A stretch of 64,000 nucleotides of DNA from the IMG/VR virus record IMGVR_UViG_3300012931_000759, positions 1-64,000 of that record. The stretch is one strand, 5' to 3'. The position numbers and the translations under genes are program-made. Under the pieces are notes generated by a model. It was not told where the DNA came from. It made no database searches and saw nothing but the letters and a program-made list of their open reading frames with translations. Positions 49,732-56,703 of this stretch are shown here, in pieces (the first letter of the stretch is position 1; each line of letters starts with the position of its first letter). This stretch comes from a virus.

Positions 49732-50691
49732 ATGTCCAGGTACCAGATCCCAGTCCTGGATTCGCTGGTTGTCGGCCATGTGAATCCTGATGGGGATTCC
49801 CTATCTTCTATCAAGGCCGTACTCAACCACCTTAGGGCCTGCGGGAAGACCGCCAAGGCCAAGGTCATCGGAAAGGTGCCGGATCACCTTGGTTGGATCC
49901 TGCCCGAGGAGGATTTGGCTGACGAGGGTTTTGCGGGAGAGCAGACGATTGTTCTGGATTGCGAGCCCACCAATGAACGCGTCGGTTTCCAGTTGTCTGG
50001 AAGCGTGGTAAACATAGACCACCATGAGACAAGAGAGGGCGACCACAATCCGAAGAACGGCACATATGTTCTCGACAGATGTTCCACAGCGGCCGCGCTC
50101 ATCATGGATTTCGGTGTGCTTGATGAGATTCTTCTGGTGGGGCTGTACACGGACACGCTGTTTATCCGTGGATGGAACGAACTCCAGAAGTGTTTCCGCA
50201 AAGTCAAGGTCTCTGACGAGCGCGCACACACTATCCTATCGGCATGTAGGCCAACTAGGGACAAGAAAGCGCTCCATGTCGTTCAGACCGCCAAACTACA
50301 CAGATGTCGCAATGGGTTCATCCTAGCGGAGACAGAGGAGAAGGACCAAGGGGTCATCTCTGAGGTGATGGAGACTCTGTTCAGGTACGCCGAAGGTGTG
50401 TGCCTGATAGATGGGAGCGGCAAGGCTAGGCTTCGCACATCCAACGAGAGCATAGACGTTGGGGCGATAGCGAAGATGTTCGGCGGCGGAGGCCACGCGT
50501 TCGCGTCGGGATGTGACGCAAACGGCAAACGCACAGCGCTGATGGCTGTAATCAAGCAACTCGAGGTCCCGCCAATGAGGCTCGACCACGAAGGCGAAGC
50601 CGACGACGAGCCCGACCAGAAACGCGCAAGCCATGCGCAGAAAGAAAGCAAGGAAGGCAAGACATGCGTGGAACCTGGAACACAGGACTGA
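49732..50691 (+). CDS. nrnA: NrnA-like DHH phosphoesterase
   Basis: 319 residues from ATG 49732. GHVNPDGDSL, VLDCEPTN, VNIDHHETR (DHH), then DRCSTAAALIMD; the C-terminal DHHA1 part ends GGGGHAFASG. Such enzymes degrade short RNA and pAp, feeding nucleotides back. The C-terminal 40 residues are a charged tail. Confidence 0.82.
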   Translation: MSRYQIPVLDSLVVGHVNPDGDSLSSIKAVLNHLRACGKTAKAKVIGKVPDHLGWILPEEDLADEGFAGEQTIVLDCEPTNERVGFQLSGSVVNIDHHETREGDHNPKNGTYVLDRCSTAAALIMDFGVLDEILLVGLYTDTLFIRGWNELQKCFRKVKVSDERAHTILSACRPTRDKKALHVVQTAKLHRCRNGFILAETEEKDQGVISEVMETLFRYAEGVCLIDGSGKARLRTSNESIDVGAIAKMFGGGGHAFASGCDANGKRTALMAVIKQLEVPPMRLDHEGEADDEPDQKRASHAQKESKEGKTCVEPGTQD

Positions 50692-51315
50692 AGCCGTTCG
50701 GCGTTCCCTTGAGAGTCAACTGGACGTTCCTTCTGTGGCCGCTCATGGTGTGGTCCCTTGGATGGCTGATGGGCTACAGGTCCTGGTGATACTGACGCTC
50801 TCCCTTCTGATACACGAGTATTCGCACGTCATGGCAGCAAGGAGCGTGGGCTCTGAGGCAACCGACGTGACCGTGTTCATCTTTGGAGGGCGGCTAGGAT
50901 ACCGGACCTGATTCTCATGAGTCCCGGCAAGGAAGCCTTTGTGGCCGCCGCTGGCCCAATCTCCTCCTTCATTCTGGCAGCAATCGCCTTCATGGTCAGC
51001 GCCGCACTTACTGTGCTGGGCGTGTCGACGCCATGGATGCTATCGTACTCGGTGTTGATCAACATCGTGCTCGGCGTGTTCAACACGCTTCCGCTGTACC
51101 CCATGGATGGCGGCAGGATCTTGAGAGCCTTCTGCTCCAATAGGATGGGTCACGAACGCGGGACAAAGGTTGCCGTCTGGACGACGGCCATACTAGGAGG
51201 CATCCTGTGCGTTGCCTCCATCACATTCAAACTGTGGAGCGTCGCAGTCATCATGCCGCTCATCATCCTCGAGGCCTTGCTGAACTCAAGATGCTCAAGC
51301 ACAAGGCGTTCCTAG
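50664..51315 (+). pseudogene. site-2 protease-like M50 gene with two frame changes
   Basis: Pieces of one M50 protease lie in three frames. Frame A (ATG 50664) gives FLLWPLMVWSLGW; frame B gives LSLLIHEYSHVMAARSVG with the HExxH zinc site; frame C (to 51315) gives MSPGKEAFVAAAGPISSF and NTLPLYPMDGGR, the LDG-type third ligand. Both switches are -1. Either base loss in the assembly or real inactivation. Confidence 0.7.
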
Positions 51316-51407
51316 AGGAGATGTGCGTCCGACTGAGGAAAGCTGGCTACGAGGATGCCTGTGTTGAGATGGTAGACGGGCAATGGCAGATCAACTATCG
51401 AGAGTAG
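51291..51407 (+). CDS. small hypothetical protein
   Basis: 38 residues from ATG 51291, overlapping the end of the M50 frame. FLEEMCVRLRKAGYEDACV then a strand. No family recognised. Confidence 0.4.
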   Translation: MLKHKAFLEEMCVRLRKAGYEDACVEMVDGQWQINYRE

Positions 51408-51439
51408 AATACCTGAGGCGGGTTGTATAAGTATTAGAC

Positions 51440-51487
51440 AAGGAGAGTCTCTCATCAGTAGTGGTTGGTATACTCTCCTTCTTTTTT
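51440..51487 (+). terminator. rho-independent terminator
   Basis: Stem AAGGAGAGT / ACTCTCCTT with a long loop, followed by CTTTTTT. Ends the upstream unit. Confidence 0.7.
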
Positions 51488-51562
51488 CCAACAGCCCCCT
51501 TTTCCGGACGCGCCCTGAAAAGTATCGATGCGCCCCCGGATTGTCAAGTGGAAAATTCGAAC

Positions 51563-51916
51563 ATGCCGGATGAAAAGGAAGATTTCGACGGCGAAGCGAA
51601 GGATGGCGAGGAGGGTATTTCCTGCCCGCTGTGCCGGAGGTTGATCGAGGATACAAACCTGCTCTCCGACCATCACCTTGTGCCGAGAAGCAGGGGTGGC
51701 AGAGCTACTCAGATCCCGATCTGCCTGGATTGCCATAAGCAGATACATGCAATGTACAGCAATAAGCGGCTAGAGGAGGAGTTAAATTCTGTGGAGGCAC
51801 TTTTTGCCGATCCGAAATTTGCCAGGTTTGCGGCCTGGGTGGCTAAAAGGCCACTTGGGGCATTGGTCAGAGCAAGACGTTCAAAGGACAGTCGCAGACG
51901 TGGAAGGAGTGGATGA
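51563..51916 (+). CDS. small HNH endonuclease-like protein
   Basis: 117 residues from ATG 51563. CPLCRR, DHHLVPRSRGG and CLDCHKQIHAMY give a compact HNH with two CxxC; the helical C-terminus (LEEELNSVEALFAD) ends in a basic tail. No CTATCAAT motif upstream. Confidence 0.7.
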   Translation: MPDEKEDFDGEAKDGEEGISCPLCRRLIEDTNLLSDHHLVPRSRGGRATQIPICLDCHKQIHAMYSNKRLEEELNSVEALFADPKFARFAAWVAKRPLGALVRARRSKDSRRRGRSG

Positions 51917-52153
51917 ATGAAGACGTTGAACATCAAGTCGTGCGAGGATTGCCCGTTCGCAAAATGGCAAGGGTATTACTATCCTGTGGAAATGGCTTGT
52001 GAGTGTCCCGGAGCTCCAAAGGAAGACACCAGTGCGTTTGTATTTTCGCGCGCCAGCGGATGGTGGTACAAGACGCCTCCGGCCTTCTGTCCGCTGAGGA
52101 CCGATGGAGGGGTGCGATTCAAAGTGGAGGAATCAGTGGAGATAGGTAAATGA
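51917..52153 (+). CDS. small Cys-rich protein
   Basis: 78 residues, starting directly after the HNH stop. CEDCPFAKW, CECPGAP and a further CPLR suggest a zinc site. Stop overlaps nadE. Confidence 0.5.
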   Translation: MKTLNIKSCEDCPFAKWQGYYYPVEMACECPGAPKEDTSAFVFSRASGWWYKTPPAFCPLRTDGGVRFKVEESVEIGK

Positions 52154-53049
52154 TCAAGGATGGTCTCAAACTTATTGATATGCTGGTCGGTGCCATGCGT
52201 CAGCAGGCTTCTGAGGCAAGGACATCGAAGGCCGAGGTTGATATATCCGGAGGTGTGGATAGCGCAGTTGTCGCGGCCTTGGCATGTCGTGCATTCGGTA
52301 AAGACAATGTCATCGGTGTGTACAGTTCGATTAATTCTTCAGCAGAGTCTTGTCAATTGGCTGGGCTGGTGGCCGATAAGTTCGGTTTCAAACTCCTGAA
52401 ACTCGACCTGTCTGACGCGTATCGCCAAATAGTCATGGCCATTGCCACCGAGTTTGGACGTCTTGGTATCCCGTTTCCGGACCAGAATGACCCTCGACAA
52501 CGCACGGCGTTCGGGGGGTTGAGAAGCTGTCTGCGCGCCCCAGTGGGGCGCTTTGTGAACAGGGCGTTTGGTGGTATCCGCGAGGGTACTGGCAATAGGG
52601 ACGAGGATGAGTTGATCAGATTTTTCCAGAAGGGCGGCGATGGCGAGGTGGACAGTAACTGGATCGAGGGTCTGTTCAAGGGCGAGGTGTGGGAGTTGGC
52701 CGCATATCTTGGAGTTCCGCAGGAGATTATCGACGTAGCCCCGACGCCCGACCTGTGGGGAGGAACTGTACATACTGATGAGGGCGAATTGAAGGAGCTT
52801 ACTGGTGTGTCCCTGACCTACACCCGTCCAGGCGGACCAATGGGTACAATAGAGTGGGCCAGTAGAGAGAACGCGAGGAACGGCTGTGTCACGCGGAGCG
52901 GCTCGAATCCTGGCTGTATGGGATACAACGAGGCCCAGTCGACCATTATCCTGGCGATGCGAAAGTTGGAGCGATCCAGTAGGCACAAGACTTGTATGCC
53001 ACCATGTCTTCCGCGCGAGCGACTTCTCAAGGCGGGCGTGGTCGAATAG
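52150..53049 (+). CDS. nadE: NAD+ synthetase
   Basis: 299 residues. VDISGGVDSAVVAALACRAF is the PP-loop, GVYSSINSSAES follows, and NRDEDELIRFFQKGGDGEVD the NaAD/ammonia-site segment. It makes NAD+ from deamido-NAD+ with ammonia (no glutaminase domain). Partners here are PncB and PARP; NadD is not in the window, so the host enzyme or a gene elsewhere must link them. Confidence 0.9.
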   Translation: MIKDGLKLIDMLVGAMRQQASEARTSKAEVDISGGVDSAVVAALACRAFGKDNVIGVYSSINSSAESCQLAGLVADKFGFKLLKLDLSDAYRQIVMAIATEFGRLGIPFPDQNDPRQRTAFGGLRSCLRAPVGRFVNRAFGGIREGTGNRDEDELIRFFQKGGDGEVDSNWIEGLFKGEVWELAAYLGVPQEIIDVAPTPDLWGGTVHTDEGELKELTGVSLTYTRPGGPMGTIEWASRENARNGCVTRSGSNPGCMGYNEAQSTIILAMRKLERSSRHKTCMPPCLPRERLLKAGVVE

Positions 53050-53051
53050 GC

Positions 53052-53080
53052 TTGACAGAAGCGGCTGAAGTCGCTATATT
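53052..53080 (+). promoter_or_regulatory. sigma-70-like promoter
   Basis: TTGACA (53052-53057), 17-base spacer, TATATT (53075-53080). Overlaps the end of nadE and points at the next small gene and the tRNA region. Similar promoters occur at 57524 and 57831. Confidence 0.75.
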
Positions 53081-53094
53081 ACAATCAGGAGGAC

Positions 53095-53214
53095 ATGAAC
53101 ATGACGAGTTTTCTCATTGGTCTGGGGATCGGCCTCACCGGGGGACCGGTGCTGGTGTATTTTGTGAAATTGGGCTATAAGAAGCTCAAGGAGAAGTTTG
53201 GTTCGGTCGAGTAG
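53095..53214 (+). CDS. small membrane protein
   Basis: 39 residues from ATG 53095 after CAGGAGG. One glycine-rich hydrophobic helix (FLIGLGIGLTGGPVLVYFV) and a basic tail. Directly after the sigma-70-like promoter. Confidence 0.55.
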   Translation: MNMTSFLIGLGIGLTGGPVLVYFVKLGYKKLKEKFGSVE

Positions 53215-53309
53215 GCCGATAATGGCGGGCGACGGTTTTGCGACCCCCACCCACCACTGCGGTGGTGATCATGCCGTGCTATTAGATCAAATGGTGCGAA
53301 GCGTATGAG

Positions 53310-53429
53310 ATGAAAACTAGGGTCGTAATGCCTTCGCTTGATCTTTTTGAGGAATGGAAAGGCGACGAGGCAGTCATATATACGGAGATCGGTTTTACCA
53401 AGGTGAAAACGGAGCTGGTGGACAAATAG
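53310..53429 (+). CDS. possible small protein
   Basis: 39 residues from ATG 53310; LFEEWKGDEAVIYTEIGF looks coding. It ends in TAG. No clear Shine-Dalgarno. The rest of 53215-53582 holds a CACCAC/GTGGTG hairpin near 53250 and nothing else I can assign. Confidence 0.35.
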   Translation: MKTRVVMPSLDLFEEWKGDEAVIYTEIGFTKVKTELVDK

Positions 53430-53582
53430 GGTTTCTGTTGCTTGCCCACCGATCTTGAGCGCCTCGAGGACAAAAGCGACAAAAAAGACACAAACGATTC
53501 CGATAAGTTGTGAAATAGTTGGCTTTGGGAAGTCGACATCCGGAGAAAAAGCGTATATAGTAAGACACGACGAAAGAAATGT

Positions 53583-53699
53583 GGGGATGTTGCCAAACAG
53601 GAAAAGGCACCTGCTTCAGCATTCGGTTCTCGGGACCAAAACATCCGAAGCACACGCTGGGGCGCAAGCCCATTGTTGGTTCGATTCCAACCATCTCCA
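53583..53699 (+). tRNA. tRNA-like RNA with insert; possibly Leu-type
   Basis: 117 bases. Acceptor GGGGATG/CATCTCC (one G-T pair), D-arm, T-arm GTTGG-TTCGATT-CCAAC and a class II-like variable arm (GGGC-GCAA-GCCC). Where the anticodon arm should be lies a domain with stems GCTTC (53613-53617)/GAAGC (53647-53651) around a GGTTC/GGACC hairpin. A CAG triplet follows TT there and could be a Leu anticodon, but the same bases are conserved in other inserts, so isotype is left open. Confidence 0.5.
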
Positions 53700-53703
53700 C
53701 TGA

Positions 53704-53822
53704 AGACGCGCAAAGGAACGGAACTCACACGCGAAGATCAAATGGTTGATCATCTGTATTTGGAACAGAATGTTGCGGGTTCGAATCCCGTCGCACAAAT
53801 TAGTTCCCTCGCTCGCGCGTTT
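53704..53822 (+). ncRNA. YrlA-like Y RNA with tRNA-like domain (Gln-like)
   Basis: An outer helix closes the RNA: ACGCGC (53706-53711) pairs with GCGCGT (53815-53820). Next come AAAGG on the 5' side and CTCGCTC on the 3' side, then GGAACT/AGTTCC. Inside is a tRNA-like body: D-arm GATCA/TGATC, anticodon arm TCTGT-ATTTGGA-ACAGA (TTG) and T-arm with TTCGAAT. The acceptor is poor (only GCGA/TCGC pairs). A tRNA-like module on a conserved helix with an AAAGG internal loop is the plan of YrlA RNAs, which bind Ro60. Confidence 0.6.
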
Positions 53823-53831
53823 TCATTTTTT

Positions 53832-53961
53832 GGGGAGTAGAGGCACCTGGGGTGCCAACTAGCCGTAAACTAGTACAACCTGTTACGTTACTCGGACGAC
53901 GAGAGTCGACCCAATCTACGGAAACGCACAAGCATTTGCCGTTCGAATCGGTAACTCCCCA
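53832..53961 (+). tRNA. tRNA-Tyr(GTA)-like with 62-base variable insert
   Basis: 130 bases. Acceptor GGGGAGT/ACTCCCC, D-arm GGCA/TGCC, anticodon arm ACTAG-CCGTAAA-CTAGT and T-arm TGCCG-TTCGAAT-CGGTA. Between anticodon and T arms lies a ~62-base insert (CGTT 53886-53889 / AACG 53923-53926 around CGAC-GAGA-GTCG) ending in ACAAGC. Position 33 is C, not the usual U. If processed, a Tyr tRNA; if not, a chimera. Confidence 0.6.
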
Positions 53962-54137
53962 CTGAAGACGCGCAAAGGATCAGCTGTCGATAATTGCTGT
54001 GAATTCTAATAGGAAACTGGAGCCGCATCTTGTCGGCTCCAATGACGTGCCAGGCAGAACGGGCTATTGTGGGGATAACGTGTCGTGTTAACCTGAAATT
54101 GTCCTTATGCCCCCCACCGGACGAGGCGGGGTCAATT
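53962..54137 (+). other. partial YrlA 5' end and a hairpin
   Basis: Starts CTGAAGACGCGCAAAGG, identical to the 5' end of the Y RNA at 53704, but no matching 3' strand or tRNA-like body follows. A hairpin GGAGCCG/CGGCTCC lies at 54019-54040. Looks like a truncated duplicate. Confidence 0.4.
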
Positions 54138-54173
54138 ATGCTAATACATCGCGATGGAAGGAAGGGTTGCTTA

Positions 54174-54470
54174 ATGAGTTTTTCGAGCTACCTAAACGAC
54201 TCATACATGGAATGGGCCAAAGCCCTGGCGTCGTCACCGTCGCCCGACACGGAGGAGGTGCAGACTGACGATGTTTGCGGCCAGCTGAGGGGCCTGCTCG
54301 TGAATGGCGAGCTGACAGACAAGGGGAGTTCCGAGGCAGAGGACGTCATCTGGAAGTTTGTTCTGAAGCAGAAGCCACGGCTAAGCATGCGAGCGTTCGG
54401 GCAACTTCGCAAGTCTTTGCCACCGGTTTTTCATCCTGCTATCGAGCGGGTGTTCCTGCGCTGTCTCTAG
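54174..54470 (+). CDS. hypothetical helical protein
   Basis: 98 residues from ATG 54174; an in-frame ATG at 54138 is possible. The 5' region 54138-54172 is a near copy of the region starting the next gene (54486-54521). Helical, acidic; family unknown. Confidence 0.5.
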   Translation: MSFSSYLNDSYMEWAKALASSPSPDTEEVQTDDVCGQLRGLLVNGELTDKGSSEAEDVIWKFVLKQKPRLSMRAFGQLRKSLPPVFHPAIERVFLRCL

Positions 54471-54485
54471 GAATTTCTCTGCATC

Positions 54486-54758
54486 ATGCTAACTACATCG
54501 CGCTGGAAGGAAGGGTTGCTTGCGGCATCTGGCCGACACGCAGGGGAGAGCGAAACTGAAGCGGAGCGCTTCCAGTACCTGGCAATGCGAGTGGAACAGA
54601 GCGCTGGTTACCCAAATCGAATGCGGGACCTGGTCTTGAATTACTTGTGCCACATCAGTGCAACCGATCGGCCAGCGGTCCTCGATCGGCTCGCGAAGGA
54701 GGTCCCCCAGCCGTCGGTACTAGCCGTCGTGGAAGAAATTCGTCAACGCATTGCCTGA
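54486..54758 (+). CDS. hypothetical helical protein
   Basis: 90 residues; its first 12 codons lie in the repeated 36-base segment, one base longer than in the previous gene so the frame differs. The rest is helical and unlike the previous gene. Confidence 0.5.
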   Translation: MLTTSRWKEGLLAASGRHAGESETEAERFQYLAMRVEQSAGYPNRMRDLVLNYLCHISATDRPAVLDRLAKEVPQPSVLAVVEEIRQRIA

Positions 54759-54782
54759 TTCTTTAGCATCTGGAATATTTCG

Positions 54783-54959
54783 ATGTCGGCGATGATACAC
54801 TTAACACGCAAACCAGGATCCCAAACGGCGCGCGAAAGCGGGCATTGGGACACCTGCGTGTTGAAGTCGGCCTTCGCCGTCGTCCTGCCCGAGCGCCCGT
54901 ATACCTTCGCGGGCAATAGCACCCTCGGTCAGGACTCCATCGGAGGCACAGGCGCATAG
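54783..54959 (+). other. possible gene remnant
   Basis: A 58-codon frame from ATG 54783 ends in TAG and stays open after it through the terminator to the Endo VII gene. Some coding character (FAVVLPERPYTFAGN). No good ribosome-binding site. Likely a remnant. Confidence 0.25.
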
Positions 54960-54990
54960 GATCGAGGGACTGTATACCGACCTTCCAACG

Positions 54991-55018
54991 CGCCTGGGCC
55001 CACAAGCCCGGGCGTTTT
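54991..55018 (+). terminator. rho-independent terminator
   Basis: Nine-pair stem CGCCTGGGC / GCCCGGGCG, six-base loop, then TTTT. Just upstream of the endonuclease gene. Confidence 0.7.
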
Positions 55019-55037
55019 GGGTTTATGGGGAGAAAGA

Positions 55038-55625
55038 GTGCTAGATAAGACGCAAAGACCTGATAAACCAGAGAAACTCCATTGTAGGGAATGTAAACAG
55101 GAATTCCCATTTACTCCGGAGTTTTTCTATCGGGATCGAAAGCGCAAATATGGTCTCGATACCGTATGTAAGTTCTGTAGCAGACTTGGCACCAGGCGAC
55201 GCTATGCTGAAAACCCAGAATTGTGGCATCAAAGCAATCGTAAATATCGCCAAACCCATCTAGAAGAGACGAACAATAAAAAGAGAAAATGGGCAAAGAG
55301 GAATCCTGATAAGGAGCGGAACGCAAGGCTGAAATACACATACGGAATTACGCTGGACGAATTCAATCACATTTTGATGCTCCAAGAAAACTGTTGTGCT
55401 ATCTGCGGTTATTCTTTTGGGGGCAAGAAACCTAGCGTAGACCACGACCACACGACAGGTGTGGTTAGAGGGCTGTTGTGCGACAGGTGTAATTTCGGTA
55501 TAGGATGTTTCGAGGATGACGCCGCGCGACTTGAGAAAGCAGCCATTTACCTCAATAAGTGGAAGGAAAGCATCAAGAAGGTCGTAGGCGTCGAATCTCC
55601 CAACGAGATTGGTCTGGACATTTGA
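55038..55625 (+). CDS. Endonuclease VII-type HNH protein
   Basis: 195 residues from GTG 55038 after GGGAGAAAG. N-terminal zinc pairs (CRECKQEF, CKFC). The C-terminal half is T4 endonuclease VII-like: CCAICGYSFGG, SVDHDHTTGVVRGLLC, RCNFGIGCFEDD. Endo VII-type nucleases cut branched DNA; many phage copies are mobile HNH enzymes. Confidence 0.82.
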   Translation: MLDKTQRPDKPEKLHCRECKQEFPFTPEFFYRDRKRKYGLDTVCKFCSRLGTRRRYAENPELWHQSNRKYRQTHLEETNNKKRKWAKRNPDKERNARLKYTYGITLDEFNHILMLQENCCAICGYSFGGKKPSVDHDHTTGVVRGLLCDRCNFGIGCFEDDAARLEKAAIYLNKWKESIKKVVGVESPNEIGLDI

Positions 55626-55834
55626 AAGGAAAAGATGATGAAATCCAAGAGAGAGAACACTGTCCCGAGTTGTGTGAGTTTGTGGAGAATGTCAAAGATA
55701 TGGTGAATGCTGACAAGCAGCAGGATGAGGAGATTCCAAAGTTTAAGGTGCCTCTTTCTAGTTGGCTGGGACTCGGCGCTGTGATTTTAGGAATCGTGGG
55801 TTTCGTCGTTGTAATGTTCCGCATCTGGATATAG
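55622..55834 (+). CDS. tail-anchored small membrane protein
   Basis: 70 residues from TTG 55622, overlapping the previous stop. Acidic cytoplasmic part and one C-terminal hydrophobic helix (LGLGAVILGIVGFVVVMF). Function unknown. Confidence 0.5.
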   Translation: MKGKDDEIQEREHCPELCEFVENVKDMVNADKQQDEEIPKFKVPLSSWLGLGAVILGIVGFVVVMFRIWI

Positions 55835-55849
55835 GTTTCGTGAATAGTT

Positions 55850-55933
55850 GGGGTCGTTGACGATAAGGTCATCGAGCTGGGCCGTAACCCCAGCGCTGTA
55901 ATAGCCAATCCGATTCGAGTTCGGACGACCCCA
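55850..55933 (+). tRNA. tRNA-Tyr(GTA)
   Basis: 84 bases, class II. Acceptor GGGGTCG/CGACCCC, anticodon arm GCTGGG-CCGTAAC-CCCAGC, variable arm GCT-GTAAT-AGC, T-arm TCCGA-TTCGAGT-TCGGA. Position 33 is C instead of U. No insert. A second Tyr-type gene with insert is at 53832. Confidence 0.8.
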
Positions 55934-55947
55934 CCAAGGAGTAGCAG

Positions 55948-56172
55948 ATGGATATACAATACTTTGTATTTCTTGACAGGTTGAAACGGATGCGCCGCGA
56001 CGGCGATTCCAATTGTGACGCGCGCATCCTTAGTGAAATGGAATCACAGCAGGCTTTTGTTGATGAAAGGAAATTAGTTGGTTCGATTCCAACCATCAGC
56101 GCAACCTGCACATTGGGGGTTCGAGTCCCTCAGGATGCAAATGAGGCTGAAGCTTTGACGGCGAAGCCGTAG
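55948..56172 (+). CDS. doubtful ORF overlapping a tRNA
   Basis: 74 codons from ATG 55948 with AAGGAG upstream; the first half reads like protein (FVFLDRLKRMRRDGDS, SEMESQQAFVDERKL). It runs through the Lys tRNA-like gene 56024-56139. Either the N-terminal part is a broken gene into which tRNA sequence moved, or the frame is fortuitous. Confidence 0.25.
   Translation: MDIQYFVFLDRLKRMRRDGDSNCDARILSEMESQQAFVDERKLVGSIPTISATCTLGVRVPQDANEAEALTAKP
56024..56139 (+). tRNA. tRNA-Lys(TTT)-like with insert in the anticodon loop
   Basis: 116 bases. Acceptor GCATCCT/AGGATGC, D-stem GTGA/TCAC, anticodon stem GCAGG/CCTGC and T-arm GGGGG-TTCGAGT-CCCTC fit a tRNA. The anticodon loop CTTTT...AA is interrupted by 44 bases that fold as acceptor-like GTTGATG/CATCAGC around a second T-arm (GTTGG-TTCGATT-CCAAC). 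Without the insert the loop is CTTTTAA, a normal Lys loop. The insert's T-arm equals that of 53583-53699, so recombination is a simple source. Confidence 0.5.
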
Positions 56173-56214
56173 GCTCTTAACCTATAGAACCGAGTTCGAC
56201 TCTCGGCAGCCTCA
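56143..56214 (+). tRNA. tRNA-Lys(CTT)
   Basis: 72 bases. GAGGCTG/CAGCCTC acceptor, D-arm GCTT/AAGC, anticodon arm GTAGG-CTCTTAA-CCTAT, T-arm CCGAG-TTCGACT-CTCGG. Ordinary cloverleaf, three bases after the gene above. Confidence 0.85.
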
Positions 56215-56215
56215 C

Positions 56216-56286
56216 TTCGGAGTCGTCCAATAGGAAGGACGGCGGTCTTTGACACCGCATATCCCAGTCCGAGTCTGGCTCTGGAT
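56216..56286 (+). tRNA. tRNA-Gln(TTG)
   Basis: 71 bases. Anticodon arm GCGGT-CTTTGAC-ACCGC; acceptor TTCGGAG/CTCTGGA with two G-T pairs; D-arm GTCC/GGAC. The T-loop has TCCGAGT rather than TTCGA, and the T-stem has four clean pairs. Probably functional but divergent. Confidence 0.7.
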
Positions 56287-56294
56287 TTAATATT

Positions 56295-56367
56295 GATCTC
56301 GTCGTCTAGGGGCAGTGGATAGGACACTCTCACTGTCCAGACGCCAGTTCAATTCTGGTCGAGGTCA
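56295..56367 (+). tRNA. tRNA-Glu(CTC)
   Basis: 73 bases. Acceptor GATCTCG/CGAGGTC, anticodon arm GGACA-CTCTCAC-TGTCC, T-arm GCCAG-TTCAATT-CTGGT. All arms pair well. Confidence 0.85.
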
Positions 56368-56565
56368 CGAAAACTCCGATGCCCTTGGTATCGGCACCGT
56401 CGAATGCGCATTCCACGGTGGAGATGAGGCGATCGCCATCTTTTGGGATGGCGTGAGGTTTCAACATTGACAACTGAATAGTGGTAATTGACTGCGGTGA
56501 GCTGAGAATGTAGGCTCTCCGCCGGGGCATCGACGGCGCGAGCGTGCTGGGCGGTGTCCCATCGA
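56368..56565 (+). other. non-coding gap with a possible gene remnant
   Basis: Between tRNA-Glu and tRNA-Phe. A short + strand frame (ending ATAIAIFWDGVRFQH-like at TGA 56467) has coding flavour but no start. A minus-strand frame also exists. I see no tRNA or clear gene here. Confidence 0.35.
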
Positions 56566-56637
56566 GGGATCATAGCTCAATGGGCAGAGCGCGAGACCGA
56601 AAATTTCGTTACCCCCGTCCGAATCGGGGTGATCCCA
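56566..56637 (+). tRNA. tRNA-Phe(GAA)
   Basis: 72 bases. Acceptor GGGATCA/TGATCCC, D-arm GCTC/GAGC, anticodon arm CGAGA-CCGAAAA-TTTCG, T-arm CCCCG-TCCGAAT-CGGGG. Position 33 is C; T-loop starts TCC. Arms pair well. Confidence 0.8.
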
Positions 56638-56643
56638 CAATAG

Positions 56644-56685
56644 ATCGCGCGCGTTGATGTAGCGGAAAAGTTTCGCGTCGCTTTT
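56644..56685 (+). promoter_or_regulatory. GCGCGTTGATGYAGCG element, copy 4
   Basis: ATCGCGCGCGTTGATGTAGC, then GCGGAA-AAG-TTTCGC hairpin and GTCGCTTTT. Lies right after tRNA-Phe, 18 bases before the next ATG. Closest in sequence to copy 2. Confidence 0.55.
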
Positions 56686-56703
56686 GAATGAAAGGACGGC
56701 AGC

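Noticed and set aside
53583-53699. Firm assignment as tRNA-Leu(CAG)
   Set aside because: The CAG lies in bases that are conserved across the inserts of other tRNA-like genes, and the supposed anticodon stem needs a mismatch.
56330-56530. Minus-strand ORF with protein-like segment
   Set aside because: It runs across tRNA-Glu; the + strand of the same stretch reads equally well, so neither is convincing.
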